DNA of 64,000 nt from Rhodobacterales bacterium (GTDB lineage Bacteria > Pseudomonadota > Alphaproteobacteria > Rhodobacterales > Rhodobacteraceae): NCBI GenBank assembly GCA_002748285.1, contig PDSA01000033.1:120427-184426 (forward strand), read 5' to 3'. Both the position numbers and the translations under genes were made by a program. The notes under the pieces were generated by a model. The model was not told the DNA's origin. It saw nothing but the letters and a program-made list of their open reading frames with translations, and ran no database searches. This document shows positions 27,596-37,643 of the stretch, piece after piece (position 1 is the stretch's first letter; every line of letters starts with the position of its first letter).

Positions 27596-29005
27596 CTATA
27601 TCAAATCGCGCACATCGGTCAGATGTCCGGTGATGGCGGCGGCGGCGGCCATGGCTGGCGAGACCAGATGGGTGCGGCTATCGCGGCCCTGCCGGCCTTC
27701 GAAATTGCGGTTGCTGGTTGAAGCGCTGCGCTCACCCGGCTCCATCCGGTCCGGGTTCATCGCCAGACACATCGAACACCCGGCCAGACGCCATTCAAAC
27801 CCGGCGTCCAGAAAAATCTGATGCAGCCCCTCGGCTTCGGCCTGCGCCCGCACCAGCCCCGAGCCCGGCACAATCATCGCCCGAATCCCCTCTTTGATCT
27901 TGCGGCCGCGCAAAATTTCGGCGGCGGCTCTGAGGTCTTCGATCCGCCCATTGGTGCAAGAGCCGATGAACACCGTATCAATCTCAATATCGGTCAGCTT
28001 CATGCCCGCCGTCAGCCCCATATAATCCAGAGCGCGCTGGGCGGCTTCGACCTTGCCGCCTTCGAAATCGCTGGGGTAAGGCACGGTAGCTGTGATGGGC
28101 AGCGCATCTTCCGGTGAGGTGCCCCAGGTGACGGTGGGGGCGATGTCTTCGCCCTTGAGCACCACGACCTTGTCGAAATGCGCCCCTTCATCGGAATAGA
28201 GCGTTTTCCACCAGGCCAGAGCCTGTTGCCATTCTTCGCCCTTTGGCGCGTGCGGGCGGCCTTTGACATAGTCATAGGTGGTCTGATCCGGGGCGATCAG
28301 CCCGGCGCGGGCGCCGCCTTCGATCGCCATGTTGCAGACGGTCATGCGCCCTTCCATCGACATATCCCGGATCACCTGACCGCAATACTCGATCACATAG
28401 CCAGTGCCGCCGCTGGTGCCGGTTTTACCGATAATCGCCATGGTCACGTCTTTGGGGGTGACGCCGGGCATCAGCTTGCCGGTGACCTCGACCTTCAAAT
28501 TCTTCGATTTCTTCTGAATCAGGGTCTGAGTGGCCAGAACATGTTCCACCTCAGAGGTGCCGATCCCATGCGCCAGAGCGCCAAACGCGCCATGGGTGGC
28601 GGTGTGGCTATCGCCGCAGACCACGGTCATGCCGGGCAGGGTCCAGCCTTGCTCGGGGCCGACAATATGCACGATGCCCTGACGGACGTCATTGACGGGG
28701 TAGTAATGCACGCCGAATTCGCGGGCGTTCTGATCCAGTGCCGCCAGTTGAATGCGGCTGTCTTCGTCTTTGACCTCGCCCTTGATGCGGTCCAGCGTGG
28801 TGGGCACGTTGTGATCGGGCACCGCGATGGTTTTATCCGGCGCGTGAACCTTGCGCCCGGCCATGCGCAGACCCTCAAAAGCCTGCGGGCTGGTGACTTC
28901 GTGGACCAGATGGCGGTCAATATATAACAGGCAGGTGCCGTCCTGATCCTGATGGGCGATGTGGGAATCCCAGATCTTATCGTAGAGCGTTTTGGGGGCG
29001 GTCAT
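27596..29005 (-). CDS. leuC: 3-isopropylmalate dehydratase large subunit
   Basis: This 469-residue aconitase-family subunit carries the [4Fe-4S] cluster. It starts [15 protein letters not shown] and has [22 protein letters not shown] and [20 protein letters not shown], with a further cysteine in [16 protein letters not shown]. These give the usual C-(about 60)-CxxC ligand set. Length fits the bacterial LeuC norm. The 230 bp upstream (29006-29239) separates it from the divergent MscS gene and must hold its promoter. I saw no attenuator-like leader peptide there. Confidence 0.97.
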   Translation of the reverse strand: MTAPKTLYDKIWDSHIAHQDQDGTCLLYIDRHLVHEVTSPQAFEGLRMAGRKVHAPDKTIAVPDHNVPTTLDRIKGEVKDEDSRIQLAALDQNAREFGVHYYPVNDVRQGIVHIVGPEQGWTLPGMTVVCGDSHTATHGAFGALAHGIGTSEVEHVLATQTLIQKKSKNLKVEVTGKLMPGVTPKDVTMAIIGKTGTSGGTGYVIEYCGQVIRDMSMEGRMTVCNMAIEGGARAGLIAPDQTTYDYVKGRPHAPKGEEWQQALAWWKTLYSDEGAHFDKVVVLKGEDIAPTVTWGTSPEDALPITATVPYPSDFEGGKVEAAQRALDYMGLTAGMKLTDIEIDTVFIGSCTNGRIEDLRAAAEILRGRKIKEGIRAMIVPGSGLVRAQAEAEGLHQIFLDAGFEWRLAGCSMCLAMNPDRMEPGERSASTSNRNFEGRQGRDSRTHLVSPAMAAAAAITGHLTDVRDLI

Positions 29006-29239
29006 GGGCTATCTTCTTTCCGCTAACGGTGAACTTGGCTTGGAGAGTGGCTGTGTCAAACGGGCCGGCGCTAAAGGCCGGCGGCGACCGTCAGGCCCTG
29101 ACCATGGAACCTCCAGGGTAGGAAAGAATGGTCATCTATGTCGTAGATACGAGTCATTGGGTAAGGATACAGCCCGATTCTGCCCTCGGCAAGAGAACAT
29201 GGCGTTGTAATGGCGTAAAATTCGTGCAAATCTGCGGCC

Positions 29240-30574
29240 ATGCCACAACAAGATCCCACAATCGCAGACCAAATTCAGGCTCTGATTGACAAAGCACTGG
29301 TCTTTGCCGGCACATTGCTGTTGCCGTCACGGCTGACTCAGTTGGCCATTCTGGTGGGGCTGCTGCTGGCGGCCTATCTGGTGCGCCTCTATGTCGGGCC
29401 GAAATATCACGCCTGGATCAGAACCTTGGCCGGGCGGCCGAAATGGCAGTTGCGGCTGCTGGTTTTGCTGCATCGGCGCATCCAGCTGATTGCTTTTGTG
29501 CTGCTGATCTGGGCGGTGATCCTGTTCATGCGTCACGGGCTGGGCCTGTTTCCATCGCGCACCTATTTGCTGGGGATTTTCGGCACCATCGCCTTTGCCT
29601 GGATGGTGATTGCGCTGGTGGCGCGTTTCATCCACAACCGGTTTTTGCGCCGTATCGTCACCTGGTCGGCCTGGATCTATACGGCGATGTATTTCTTTGG
29701 CCTGACCAAAGCCGCCACCGATCTGTTGAACGATATCGCCATTGATTTGGGGGATTTCCGCCTGTCGGCCTTGCTGGTGATCAAGGTGGTTGTGGTCATG
29801 GCGGTGCTGTTTACGCTGGTGCGGCTGGTGACCACCGATGGGGCCAAGCGCATTCAGAAAAACCGCGAGATTTCGCCCTCTATGCAGGTGCTGATGGTGA
29901 AATTCATGCAGGTCACCCTGTATGGAGCCGCATTTTTCATCGGCCTGAAAGCGGTCGGGTTCGATTTGAGCGGGCTGGCCGTGCTGTCGGGGGCGATCGG
30001 GATCGGCCTTGGCTTTGGTCTGCAAAAAGTGGTCTCGAATCTGGTTTCCGGCATCATCATTCTGATGGACAAATCCATCAAGCCGGGGGATGTGATTTCG
30101 CTGGGGGATACCTTTGGCTGGATCAGCACTCTGGGGGCCCGATACGCGTCGGTCGTTACCCGCAACGGCAAGGAATATCTGATCCCCAACGAAGACCTGA
30201 TCACCAATCAGGTGGTGAACTGGTCGCATACCAATAATTTCGTGCGCCTCGATATCCATTTTGGCACCGCCTATGGCGATGATCCGCATCGGGTGCGGGC
30301 GCTGGCGTGCGCGGCTGCGGCTTCGGTGGATCGGGTGCTGTCCTCTCATCCGCCGGTCTGTCATATCGTCGGCTTTGGCGACAGCTCGGTTGATTATGTG
30401 CTGCGCTTCTGGATCAGTGATCCCACCGCCGGGCTGACCAATATCCGCGGCAATGTCTATCTGGCGCTGTGGGATGTTTTCAAGGAAAACCACATCTCGA
30501 TCCCATTCCCGCAGCGCGAGGTGAAAGTGCTCAACGAGCAGGTCCATTTCGTCAGTGAAAAAGCCGCCCCATGA
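29240..30574 (+). CDS. MscS-family mechanosensitive channel
   Basis: This 444-residue inner-membrane protein has four or five N-terminal helices followed by the MscS core. The pore helix TM3 reads LSGLAVLSGAIGIGLGFGLQKVVSNLVSG, and the beta domain includes MDKSIKPGDVISLGDTFGWI and NGKEYLIPNEDLITNQVVNW. The C-terminal alpha/beta cage domain is intact through FPQREVKVLNEQ. MscS channels release solutes on hypo-osmotic shock. The N-terminal extension makes it longer than E. coli MscS, as in many alphaproteobacterial paralogues. It stands alone, divergent from leuC. Confidence 0.93.
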   Translation: MPQQDPTIADQIQALIDKALVFAGTLLLPSRLTQLAILVGLLLAAYLVRLYVGPKYHAWIRTLAGRPKWQLRLLVLLHRRIQLIAFVLLIWAVILFMRHGLGLFPSRTYLLGIFGTIAFAWMVIALVARFIHNRFLRRIVTWSAWIYTAMYFFGLTKAATDLLNDIAIDLGDFRLSALLVIKVVVVMAVLFTLVRLVTTDGAKRIQKNREISPSMQVLMVKFMQVTLYGAAFFIGLKAVGFDLSGLAVLSGAIGIGLGFGLQKVVSNLVSGIIILMDKSIKPGDVISLGDTFGWISTLGARYASVVTRNGKEYLIPNEDLITNQVVNWSHTNNFVRLDIHFGTAYGDDPHRVRALACAAAASVDRVLSSHPPVCHIVGFGDSSVDYVLRFWISDPTAGLTNIRGNVYLALWDVFKENHISIPFPQREVKVLNEQVHFVSEKAAP

Positions 30575-30655
30575 TTTTGCCCCATATGACATTGAGATTG
30601 CCACGCCCGGGTGCTAGATGTGAAGCCCTGCTAAACTTTGAAAAGGAAAACACCT

Positions 30656-31018
30656 TTGTCCAGCTCCGATAACGCGTCCAAAAGCCAACCCTTGCTTGAG
30701 CGCATCATCAGCACATTAGAAGAAAACAAAGCCGAGGATCTGGTTTCCATTCCCCTCAAGGGCAAATCGGAAATTGCCGATTATATGGTGATTGCCTCGG
30801 GCCGGTCGGCACGTCAGGTCACGGCCATGGCGGAAAAGCTGTCGGATGAGCTTAAACATTCATTCGCCATCATGCCCAAACTCGAAGGCCGCAGTCAGGG
30901 CGACTGGGTGCTGGTGGATGCGGGTGATGTGGTGGTGCATCTGTTCCGCCCCGAAGTGCGCGAATTTTACCAGCTGGAAAAACTCTGGCAGGGGGCAAGC
31001 CCCGCTGACGCCGGCTGA
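30656..31018 (+). CDS. rsfS: Ribosome silencing factor
   Basis: This 120-residue RsfS (Iojap/DUF143) binds L14 of the 50S subunit and blocks subunit joining in starvation. The core reads ISTLEENKAEDLVSIPLKGK, DYMVIASGRSARQVTAMAEKL, EGRSQGDWVLVDAGDVVVHLF and REFYQLEKLW. The start is TTG 30656, with AAGGA seven bases upstream; a further in-frame TTG at 30638 lacks such a site. The stop overlaps the rlmH ATG by one base (TGATG), the usual rsfS-rlmH coupling. Confidence 0.95.
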   Translation: MSSSDNASKSQPLLERIISTLEENKAEDLVSIPLKGKSEIADYMVIASGRSARQVTAMAEKLSDELKHSFAIMPKLEGRSQGDWVLVDAGDVVVHLFRPEVREFYQLEKLWQGASPADAG

Positions 31019-31488
31019 TGCGGGTTCACCTGTGCGTTGTCGGCCGTCTGCGCAACGGGGCCGAGCGCGATTTGATCAACGATTACCTGACCCGGTTCGA
31101 CCGCTCTGGCCGGGCGCTGGGGCTGGGGCCGGTGCAGCTGCACGAGGTTGAAGATAAAAAAGGCGGCGGTCAGGCGGCTGAAGCGCAGCTGCTGGCCCGT
31201 GCCATTCCCAAAGGTGCGTGGGTCTGTGTGCTGGATGAGCGCGGCCGGGTGATGACCTCGCCTGCCTTTGCCCAAAAGCTGGCGGGGTGGCGGGATCAAG
31301 GTATTTCGGATGTGGCCTTTGTGATTGGCGGGGCGGATGGGATCAGCCCATCCTTGCGCGATCAGGCCGATTTCAAACTGTCTTTTGGCGCGATGGTCTG
31401 GCCGCATATGCTGGCCCGGGTGATGCTGAGCGAACAGCTTTACCGCGCTGCCACCATCCTTGCCGGCGGGCCGTATCACCGGGCCTGA
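31018..31488 (+). CDS. rlmH: 23S rRNA (pseudouridine(1915)-N(3))-methyltransferase RlmH
   Basis: This 156-residue SPOUT methyltransferase methylates pseudouridine 1915 of 23S rRNA. It is recognised by the N-terminus MRVHLCVVGRLRNGAERDLI, the SAM-knot segment VAFVIGGADGISPSLRDQAD, LSFGAMVWPHMLARVMLSEQ and the terminal YRAATILAGGPYHR. Length is that of the family. It is translated coupled to rsfS. No gene lies between its stop and the ccrM terminator; that 400-bp gap holds repeat elements. Confidence 0.97.
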   Translation: MRVHLCVVGRLRNGAERDLINDYLTRFDRSGRALGLGPVQLHEVEDKKGGGQAAEAQLLARAIPKGAWVCVLDERGRVMTSPAFAQKLAGWRDQGISDVAFVIGGADGISPSLRDQADFKLSFGAMVWPHMLARVMLSEQLYRAATILAGGPYHRA

Positions 31489-31510
31489 GGGGGCGCGGGG
31501 CTGGTTTGTA

Positions 31511-31588
31511 GAAGGTCTCTGCCACAACAGTATACAACCTTTTGCGGGAGGGCTGCGCCTGCCGGAGCCGTGCGAGGAGTGGCACCAA
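31511..31588. repeat. Degenerate half copy of the inverted-repeat element
   Basis: The stretch begins AAGGTCTCTGCC and contains GGGCTGCGCCTGCC. It resembles the left arm of the intact element directly to its right (AAGACCTCTGCA ... GGGCTGCGCCTGCC), but it diverges and lacks a right arm. It looks like an older or truncated insertion. The alignment was done by eye. Confidence 0.5.
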
Positions 31589-31808
31589 AAGACCTCTGCA
31601 TAACACCGCATAATTTCAAGAACGCCGGGCTGCGCCTGCCTGGGTAGGCGCTTATATCGGGCATGGATGCACGCGCAATTTGTGAATAAATCGTTTTGTT
31701 TTCGTGTGTTGAGAGGTTGATTGCGCCTGCCGGGGAGCAGGCAGGCTTAAGGACGGCCTTGAGGCCGGGCGGGGCATTGAGAGGAAACGCAGCATTATGC
31801 AGAGGTCT
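31589..31808. repeat. 220-bp intergenic element with terminal inverted repeats (copy 2)
   Basis: The ends are 15-bp perfect inverted repeats (AAGACCTCTGCATAA at 31589-31603, its complement at 31794-31808). Interior blocks shared with 8983-9210 include GCGCCTGCCTGGGTAGGCGC, GTTGAGAGGTTGATTGCGCC, a GC stem around GGCAGGC, and GAGGCCGGGCGGGGCATTGA. The middle, around 31655-31710, differs and is AT-richer. There is no reading frame of note inside. It lies between rlmH and the ccrM terminator. Confidence 0.75.
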
Positions 31809-31825
31809 TATCAAACGCCCCCCCA

Positions 31826-31856
31826 ACCAAAAGACCCCGCCGAGGGCACGGCGGGG
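31826..31856 (-). terminator. Rho-independent terminator of ccrM
   Basis: A perfect 8-bp stem CCCCGCCG / CGGCGGGG (31834-31841 and 31848-31855) with a 6-base loop is followed on the minus strand by TCTTTTGG. It lies about 50 bp after the ccrM stop. Confidence 0.85.
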
Positions 31857-31908
31857 CAAGGTTGTGCGCTGTCGTCAAACCACAGGCACAGGCGGTATTC
31901 TTGTGACC

Positions 31909-33063
<1,155 letters not shown>

Positions 33064-33076
33064 TTACGACCAAAAT

Positions 33077-33115
33077 GAATCATTGCTGATTCGCAGTCAA
33101 ATTCTTTTTTGAATC
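33077..33115. promoter_or_regulatory. Cluster of three GANTC sites upstream of ccrM
   Basis: GAATC (33077-33081), GATTC (33088-33092) and GAATC (33111-33115) occur within 39 bp. They lie in the AT-rich gap between rnhB and ccrM, 53-91 bases upstream of the ccrM ATG. GANTC is the predicted target of CcrM, so the promoter could sense its own methylation state. Confidence 0.65.
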
Positions 33116-33137
33116 AAGGGGTTATAAAAAATGCTTG

Positions 33138-33752
33138 CTACAACATCTTGTATACGGGTTTGAATGAACGCCTATGATGTGGGGTCACACCCAATTGTTG
33201 CAGGGCTTTCAAATGCGCCGCTGTGGGGTATCCGGCATTTTTTTCCCAGCCATAGCCGGGGTAGTGTTGCGCCAAATCCACCATCAGCCGATCACGACAT
33301 ATTTTTGCCATAATTGAGGCCGCCGCAATCGACACCGATTTGGCATCGCCCTTGACCACCGCCTGAGCCGAGCAGGTCAACCCCTGGGGGATTTGATTGC
33401 CGTCAATCAGCAGATGGTCGGGGGGGCAGGGCAGCCCGGCCACGGCGCGTTCCATCGCCAGATGCGAGGCTCGCAGGATGTTCAGCTGATCTATTTCCTC
33501 GACGCTGGCATGGGCGATGGACACCTCGGCCACGTCCAGCAGTATTTCATACAGCGCCTCACGCCGTTTGGCGGTCAGCTTTTTGGAGTCATTCAGCCCC
33601 TCGGGGATATTCTCCGGGTTCAGAATAACCGCCGCCGCCGTCACCGGGCCGCAGAGCGGGCCGCGGCCAACCTCGTCAACGCCGGCAATGCAGTGAAACC
33701 CACGCGCAAACGCGGCTTGTTCGAGGCTGAAATCGGGGGCGGGGTTGTTCAT
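33138..33752 (-). CDS. rnhB: Ribonuclease HII
   Basis: This 204-residue RNase HII removes ribonucleotides and RNA from RNA-DNA hybrids. Active-site motifs are IAGVDEVGRGPLCGPV (DEVGRG with Asp and Glu), LLIDGNQIP and AAASIMAKICRDRLM, followed by YGWEKNAGYPTAAHLKAL. Length is typical. Its ATG overlaps the stop of the kinase gene upstream by 4 bases, making it the last member of the arfB-aminotransferase-kinase-rnhB operon. In many relatives rnhB pairs directly with ccrM. Confidence 0.97.
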   Translation of the reverse strand: MNNPAPDFSLEQAAFARGFHCIAGVDEVGRGPLCGPVTAAAVILNPENIPEGLNDSKKLTAKRREALYEILLDVAEVSIAHASVEEIDQLNILRASHLAMERAVAGLPCPPDHLLIDGNQIPQGLTCSAQAVVKGDAKSVSIAAASIMAKICRDRLMVDLAQHYPGYGWEKNAGYPTAAHLKALQQLGVTPHHRRSFKPVYKML

Positions 33753-34735
33753 GGGGTCTCGCCGTCAAAAAAAGGTTGCCCTGTCATAAAACGCTCAGAG
33801 GCCCGCACGGCGCGGTTGGCATAGCGGATCAGCGCCGGATCGTCGGGGCTGTAGCGTGGGATGGTCCAGCCGCAGGAGGCCAGCGCGCGCATTACGGTAA
33901 AGGCGGGGATCAGCGCCGCCAGTTTTGGGTCGAGCCCATAGCCCCGATACAGCGCCGCCGCCAGTTGCGCGGAATTGGGCCGGTCCCAGACCTGAGACAT
34001 CGCCACGCCCAGCTCATAGAGGCGAAAGCCAAAGACACCATCGTCAAAGTCGATCAGGGTCACCTGATCCCCCCGCGCCAGCACGTTTTCGCTGAGCGCA
34101 TCGGCATGGATCAGTCCGAAATCCGCGCCTTGGGCCTGATAGTCCTCAAAAATCCGCCGCAATTTCTGCCGCATCTGCTGCAACAGATCACGCTCGGCTG
34201 GGTTTAGCGCCGGGTTCTCCCAAAAGCGCCCCCAATGCGGCTGTTCGCCCAACAGCCCGTCCATATCCAGCCGCGCCCGCTCAAAGCTGTCAGGCAGGGC
34301 GAGCCCATCGCTCAGCCGGTGCAGCTGTGCCAGTTCGGTGCCCAGGGCCGAGAACAAATGCAGCTGCATCGGTTCCCCCCATTCCGGCGCGATGCCGTTA
34401 TCGCCCAGCGGCACCCCTTCGACCCAGCTGACGATTGAGGCCATACGCCCGGCCGGGGCCACCCATGAAATCAGGTCTCCATCCCGGGCCGGGAGCGGGC
34501 GGGGCAGGCGCATCCCGGCTTGCTCTAACCCCTGCGACCACAGCAGTTCCGAGCGGATTGCCGCATCGGTCTGATAGCCGGGCCGGTGCAGGCGCAGCGC
34601 CGCCCGCTCGCCATCGGGGGCCATGACCTCAAACACCGCGTTTTCGCGATTTTTGATCAGACGGGGCGTGCAATCGGGCACATCCCAAGCGGTGAGGGCC
34701 GCTTTGGCAAAGGCAACGGCCTGAGCATTATCCAT
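33749..34735 (-). CDS. Aminoglycoside phosphotransferase / homoserine-kinase-II-like kinase
   Basis: This 328-residue kinase has the APH/choline-kinase fold. The Brenner-type motif GLIHADALSENVL (HxDxxxxN catalytic loop) is followed by VTLIDFDDGVFGFRLYELG (metal-binding DFD). Near the N-terminus, NAVFEVMAPDGERAALRLHRPGY supplies the nucleotide-binding lysine/arginine region. The class III aminotransferase gene directly upstream (5-bp gap) suggests a two-step pathway like hydroxylysine kinase and its phospho-lyase, or ethanolamine phosphate breakdown. The substrate is not determined. It overlaps rnhB by 4 bases. Confidence 0.85.
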   Translation of the reverse strand: MDNAQAVAFAKAALTAWDVPDCTPRLIKNRENAVFEVMAPDGERAALRLHRPGYQTDAAIRSELLWSQGLEQAGMRLPRPLPARDGDLISWVAPAGRMASIVSWVEGVPLGDNGIAPEWGEPMQLHLFSALGTELAQLHRLSDGLALPDSFERARLDMDGLLGEQPHWGRFWENPALNPAERDLLQQMRQKLRRIFEDYQAQGADFGLIHADALSENVLARGDQVTLIDFDDGVFGFRLYELGVAMSQVWDRPNSAQLAAALYRGYGLDPKLAALIPAFTVMRALASCGWTIPRYSPDDPALIRYANRAVRASERFMTGQPFFDGETP

Positions 34736-34740
34736 CGGGG

Positions 34741-36012
34741 TTATGCACCTGCTAGAACTTCGGTAAATGCGCTGTCCATCACCTCGACCAGATGATCGAC
34801 ATTTTCCCGCGAGAATACACAGGGCGGGCGGATTTTCAACGTGTTATCATAGCGCCCAACCGTGCTGGTCAGCACCCGGCGGTTGCGCATGGCATTGACC
34901 ATTTCATCGGCCAGAGCCGTGGCCGGCTGACCATCGCGCATCAGCTCGACCCCGAAAAACAGCCCCGCCCCGCGCAGATCGGCGATCACGTCATGACGAT
35001 TGGCCAGCTGTTGCAGTTGCTCCAGCGCGTAATTGCCGACATCGTAAGCGTTTTGCGGCAGATTGTCGGCTTCGATCACTTCCAGCGTGGCCAGCGCGGC
35101 GGCGGCGCTGACCGGGTTGCCGCCAAAGGTGTTGAAGTATTTGAAAGCGTCCTGAAAGCACTCTAGCACCTCAAGCCGGGTCACGGCGGCGGCCACCGGA
35201 TGCCCATTGGCCATCGGCTTGCCCAGAGTGACGATATCCGGGGCAAAACCCAGCCGCTCATGCCCCCACCAATGGCTGCCGAGGCGGCCAAAGCCGGGCT
35301 GGACTTCGTCCGAGATGATCAGCCCCCCGGCGCGGCGCACTGCGGCGATGGCCTGATCCAGAAAACCGCTGGGCAGGGTGGGGAAGCCCTCATTGGCGAA
35401 ATAAGGGCAGATGATCAGGGCGCTGACCCCGTGGCCGGACTGCTGAAGTTCGGCAATCGCAGCCTCAACCCCGGCGGTAAATGCTTCGGCCTGCGCCGCC
35501 CGGCTGCCCCCGATCGGGTGCATGTTATCGGGCGCGGGCACCTGGCGGACATGGTCCTGATAGCCTCCGACGGGCAGCTTGGTGGCATTGAGCTGACTGA
35601 CCGCCGCCGTGTTGCCGTGATAGGTGTTGTCGGTGCCGATGATGCCGGTATGGCCGCTCATCGCCTGCGCCATGCGCAGGGCGACGTCATTGGCCTCGGA
35701 GCCGGAATTCATCATGATCATGCTGCTCAGATCATGGTTGAACTTGCTGGTCAGCCGCTCGCCATATTGCAAAATTCCCTCATGGACGTAGCGGGTATGG
35801 GTGTTGAGCGTGGCGGCCTGACGGGCAATGGCGTCGACCACATGCGCATGGCAATGGCCGACATGCGGGACGTTGTTATAGCAATCCAGATAGGCGTTTC
35901 CTTGGGCATCATAGAGCCACACGCCCTTCGCCTGCACCGGGGCGACCGGATCTCGATAAAATGTGGTGACATGACGGCCCAAGAGCCGCTGACGCCGTTC
36001 AATCAAATTCAT
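34741..36012 (-). CDS. Class III PLP-dependent aminotransferase / phospho-lyase-like
   Basis: This 423-residue fold-type I PLP enzyme has NVPHVGHCHAHVVDAI and MIMMNSGSEANDVALRMAQA. The pyridoxal site is GGLIISDEVQPGFGRLGSHWWGHE, and the Schiff-base lysine lies in DIVTLGKPMANGHPVAAAV. This N-terminal layout (NNVPHVGHCHPHV-like) is that of the AGXT2-like phospho-lyases for ethanolamine phosphate and 5-phosphohydroxylysine. The kinase downstream could make such a phosphorylated substrate. Its ATG overlaps the arfB stop by 4 bases. An ordinary omega-aminotransferase is the alternative. Confidence 0.88.
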   Translation of the reverse strand: MNLIERRQRLLGRHVTTFYRDPVAPVQAKGVWLYDAQGNAYLDCYNNVPHVGHCHAHVVDAIARQAATLNTHTRYVHEGILQYGERLTSKFNHDLSSMIMMNSGSEANDVALRMAQAMSGHTGIIGTDNTYHGNTAAVSQLNATKLPVGGYQDHVRQVPAPDNMHPIGGSRAAQAEAFTAGVEAAIAELQQSGHGVSALIICPYFANEGFPTLPSGFLDQAIAAVRRAGGLIISDEVQPGFGRLGSHWWGHERLGFAPDIVTLGKPMANGHPVAAAVTRLEVLECFQDAFKYFNTFGGNPVSAAAALATLEVIEADNLPQNAYDVGNYALEQLQQLANRHDVIADLRGAGLFFGVELMRDGQPATALADEMVNAMRNRRVLTSTVGRYDNTLKIRPPCVFSRENVDHLVEVMDSAFTEVLAGA

Positions 36013-36443
36013 TCTTCGCCCCTGACCTTGCTGCGTAAAACCTTAACCTGCCCGCGTTTTTGTTTGCCTTCAAGGCGTCTTTTTTTCGAGGCCAGAGTGG
36101 GCCGGGTCTTGATCCGGCGTTTGGGTTTGCAGAGCGCCTTTTGCACCAGCTCAACCAGCCTTTCGCGGGCGATCTCGCGGTTGCGGGCCTGAGAACGCGT
36201 ATCCTGCACCCGGATGATGATTGCCCCCTCCAGCGTCCAGCGCCGCCCGGCCAGCCGTTTCAGGCGGGCTTTGATGGCGGGGGTCAGCTGGGGGCTGCGC
36301 TGGGCCTCAAAGCGCAATTCAACGGCGGTCGAGACCTTGTTAACATTTTGCCCCCCGGGTCCGGAGGCGCGGTTGAAGCTTTCGCTCAGCTCCCAATCGG
36401 CCAGTGTGATGTCGTCATTAATGCGCAGCATGGGGGGGATCAT
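36009..36443 (-). CDS. arfB: Alternative ribosome-rescue peptidyl-tRNA hydrolase ArfB
   Basis: This 144-residue class I release-factor-like protein carries the catalytic GGQ in SFNRASGPGGQNVNKVSTAV (about residues 24-43). Its basic C-terminal tail (RRIKTRPTLASKKRRLEGKQ) enters the mRNA channel of stalled ribosomes. No stop-codon recognition domain is present, as in ArfB/YaeJ/ICT1. M1 (36443) and M5 (36431) are both possible starts. It is the first gene of the minus-strand operon ending with rnhB. The 200 bp to leuB (36444-36643) is a divergent promoter region. Confidence 0.94.
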   Translation of the reverse strand: MIPPMLRINDDITLADWELSESFNRASGPGGQNVNKVSTAVELRFEAQRSPQLTPAIKARLKRLAGRRWTLEGAIIIRVQDTRSQARNREIARERLVELVQKALCKPKRRIKTRPTLASKKRRLEGKQKRGQVKVLRSKVRGEE

Positions 36444-36643
36444 AGGTCAGGGTGGGGCAAACGAAAAGGGCCGGGCTGTGATTAAGGGCCACGCGCGGGC
36501 CGGTTGACGCGGTATTGCCGGCCAATCGCCTGAGCGTCAGCCCGGATGGTGCAGCCAGCCGGTTGTCGGGGGCTTCGTTTCTTGACCGGGCCCGATCAAA
36601 AGGTTACGCCAGAACCGACGAAAATCAACAAGGATAGTTACAC

Positions 36644-37541
36644 ATGGGCACCCCTTCGCTTTTAATTCTGGCCGGTGACGGCATTGGTCCTGAGGTCATG
36701 GTCGAGGTTGACAAGGTGATCGCCCCCTTGGCCGATGAAACCATGGCGCTGGCGCAGAGCGTCGATGCGGTGTTGCTGGGCGCGGTCGGCGGGCCGGCCT
36801 ATGATGATCTGGATTTCTCGGTCAAACCCGAACGCGGCCTGCTGCGTCTGCGCAAGGAAATGGATTTGTTCGCCAATCTGCGCCCGGCGCAGTGCTTTGA
36901 CGCGCTGGCGGATTTTTCATCGCTGAAAAAGGACGTGGTTGCCGGTCTGGACATCATGATCGTGCGCGAGCTGACCTCGGGCATCTATTTCGGCGAGCCG
37001 CGCGGCATCATCGAAGAGGGTGGCGAGCGCGTCGGCATCGCGCGACGTGGTGACCGAGGTGCATCAGGCTGAATATCCCGATGTCGAGCTGTCGCACATG
37101 TATGCCGATGCGGGTGCCATGCAACTGTGCCGTGCGCCCAAGCAGTTCGACGTGATCGTCACCGACAACCTGTTCGGCGACCTGCTATCCGATGCGGCGG
37201 CGATGCTGACGGGGTCTCTGGGGATGCTGCCTTCGGCCAGTCTGGGGGCTCCCATGGCCAATGGCCGGCCAAAGGCGCTTTATGAGCCGGTGCACGGTTC
37301 GGCCCCGGATATTGCTGGTCAGGGCAAGGCGAACCCTTGTGCCTGTATCCTCAGCTTTGCCATGGCGCTGCGCTACTCCTTCGATCAGGGTGCCGAGGCC
37401 GACCGTCTGGAAGCCGCCGTTGAACAAGTGCTGGCCGATGGGGTGCGCACGGCCGATCTGATGCAGGCCGGTGATGCCCAGCCCGTCAGCACCAGCGAGA
37501 TGGGCGATGCGGTGATCGCGGCGCTGGAGGCCAGCCTGTAA
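36644..37541 (+). pseudogene. leuB: 3-isopropylmalate dehydrogenase, disrupted by two internal deletions
   Basis: LeuB oxidises 3-isopropylmalate in leucine synthesis. Both ends are well conserved: [13 protein letters not shown] at the start; [20 protein letters not shown] and [18 protein letters not shown] in the middle; [44 protein letters not shown] later. Two pieces are missing. After EVDKVI the frame jumps to APLADETM, losing about 30 residues in frame. After GGERVGI (about 37045) about 40-45 residues are gone and the frame changes, so 36644-37072 and 37020-37541 are separate frames. An AAGGAT site precedes the ATG. It is either a true pseudogene or a sequence error. Confidence 0.85.
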
Positions 37542-37643
37542 GGGATGACCAGCCGCTGTTTCCAAGGCCGGGGCCGTGCGCCCGGGCCTTGGGGTAAGTG
37601 GATATGCAACCTGCCTGTGCTTTTCATTTAGGAGAACGATGTG

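Noticed and set aside
29006..29239. Possible leucine leader peptide or attenuator upstream of leuC
   Set aside because: No short frame with a run of leucine codons and no alternative terminator hairpin was found; only a weak GCCGG/CCGGC hairpin is present.
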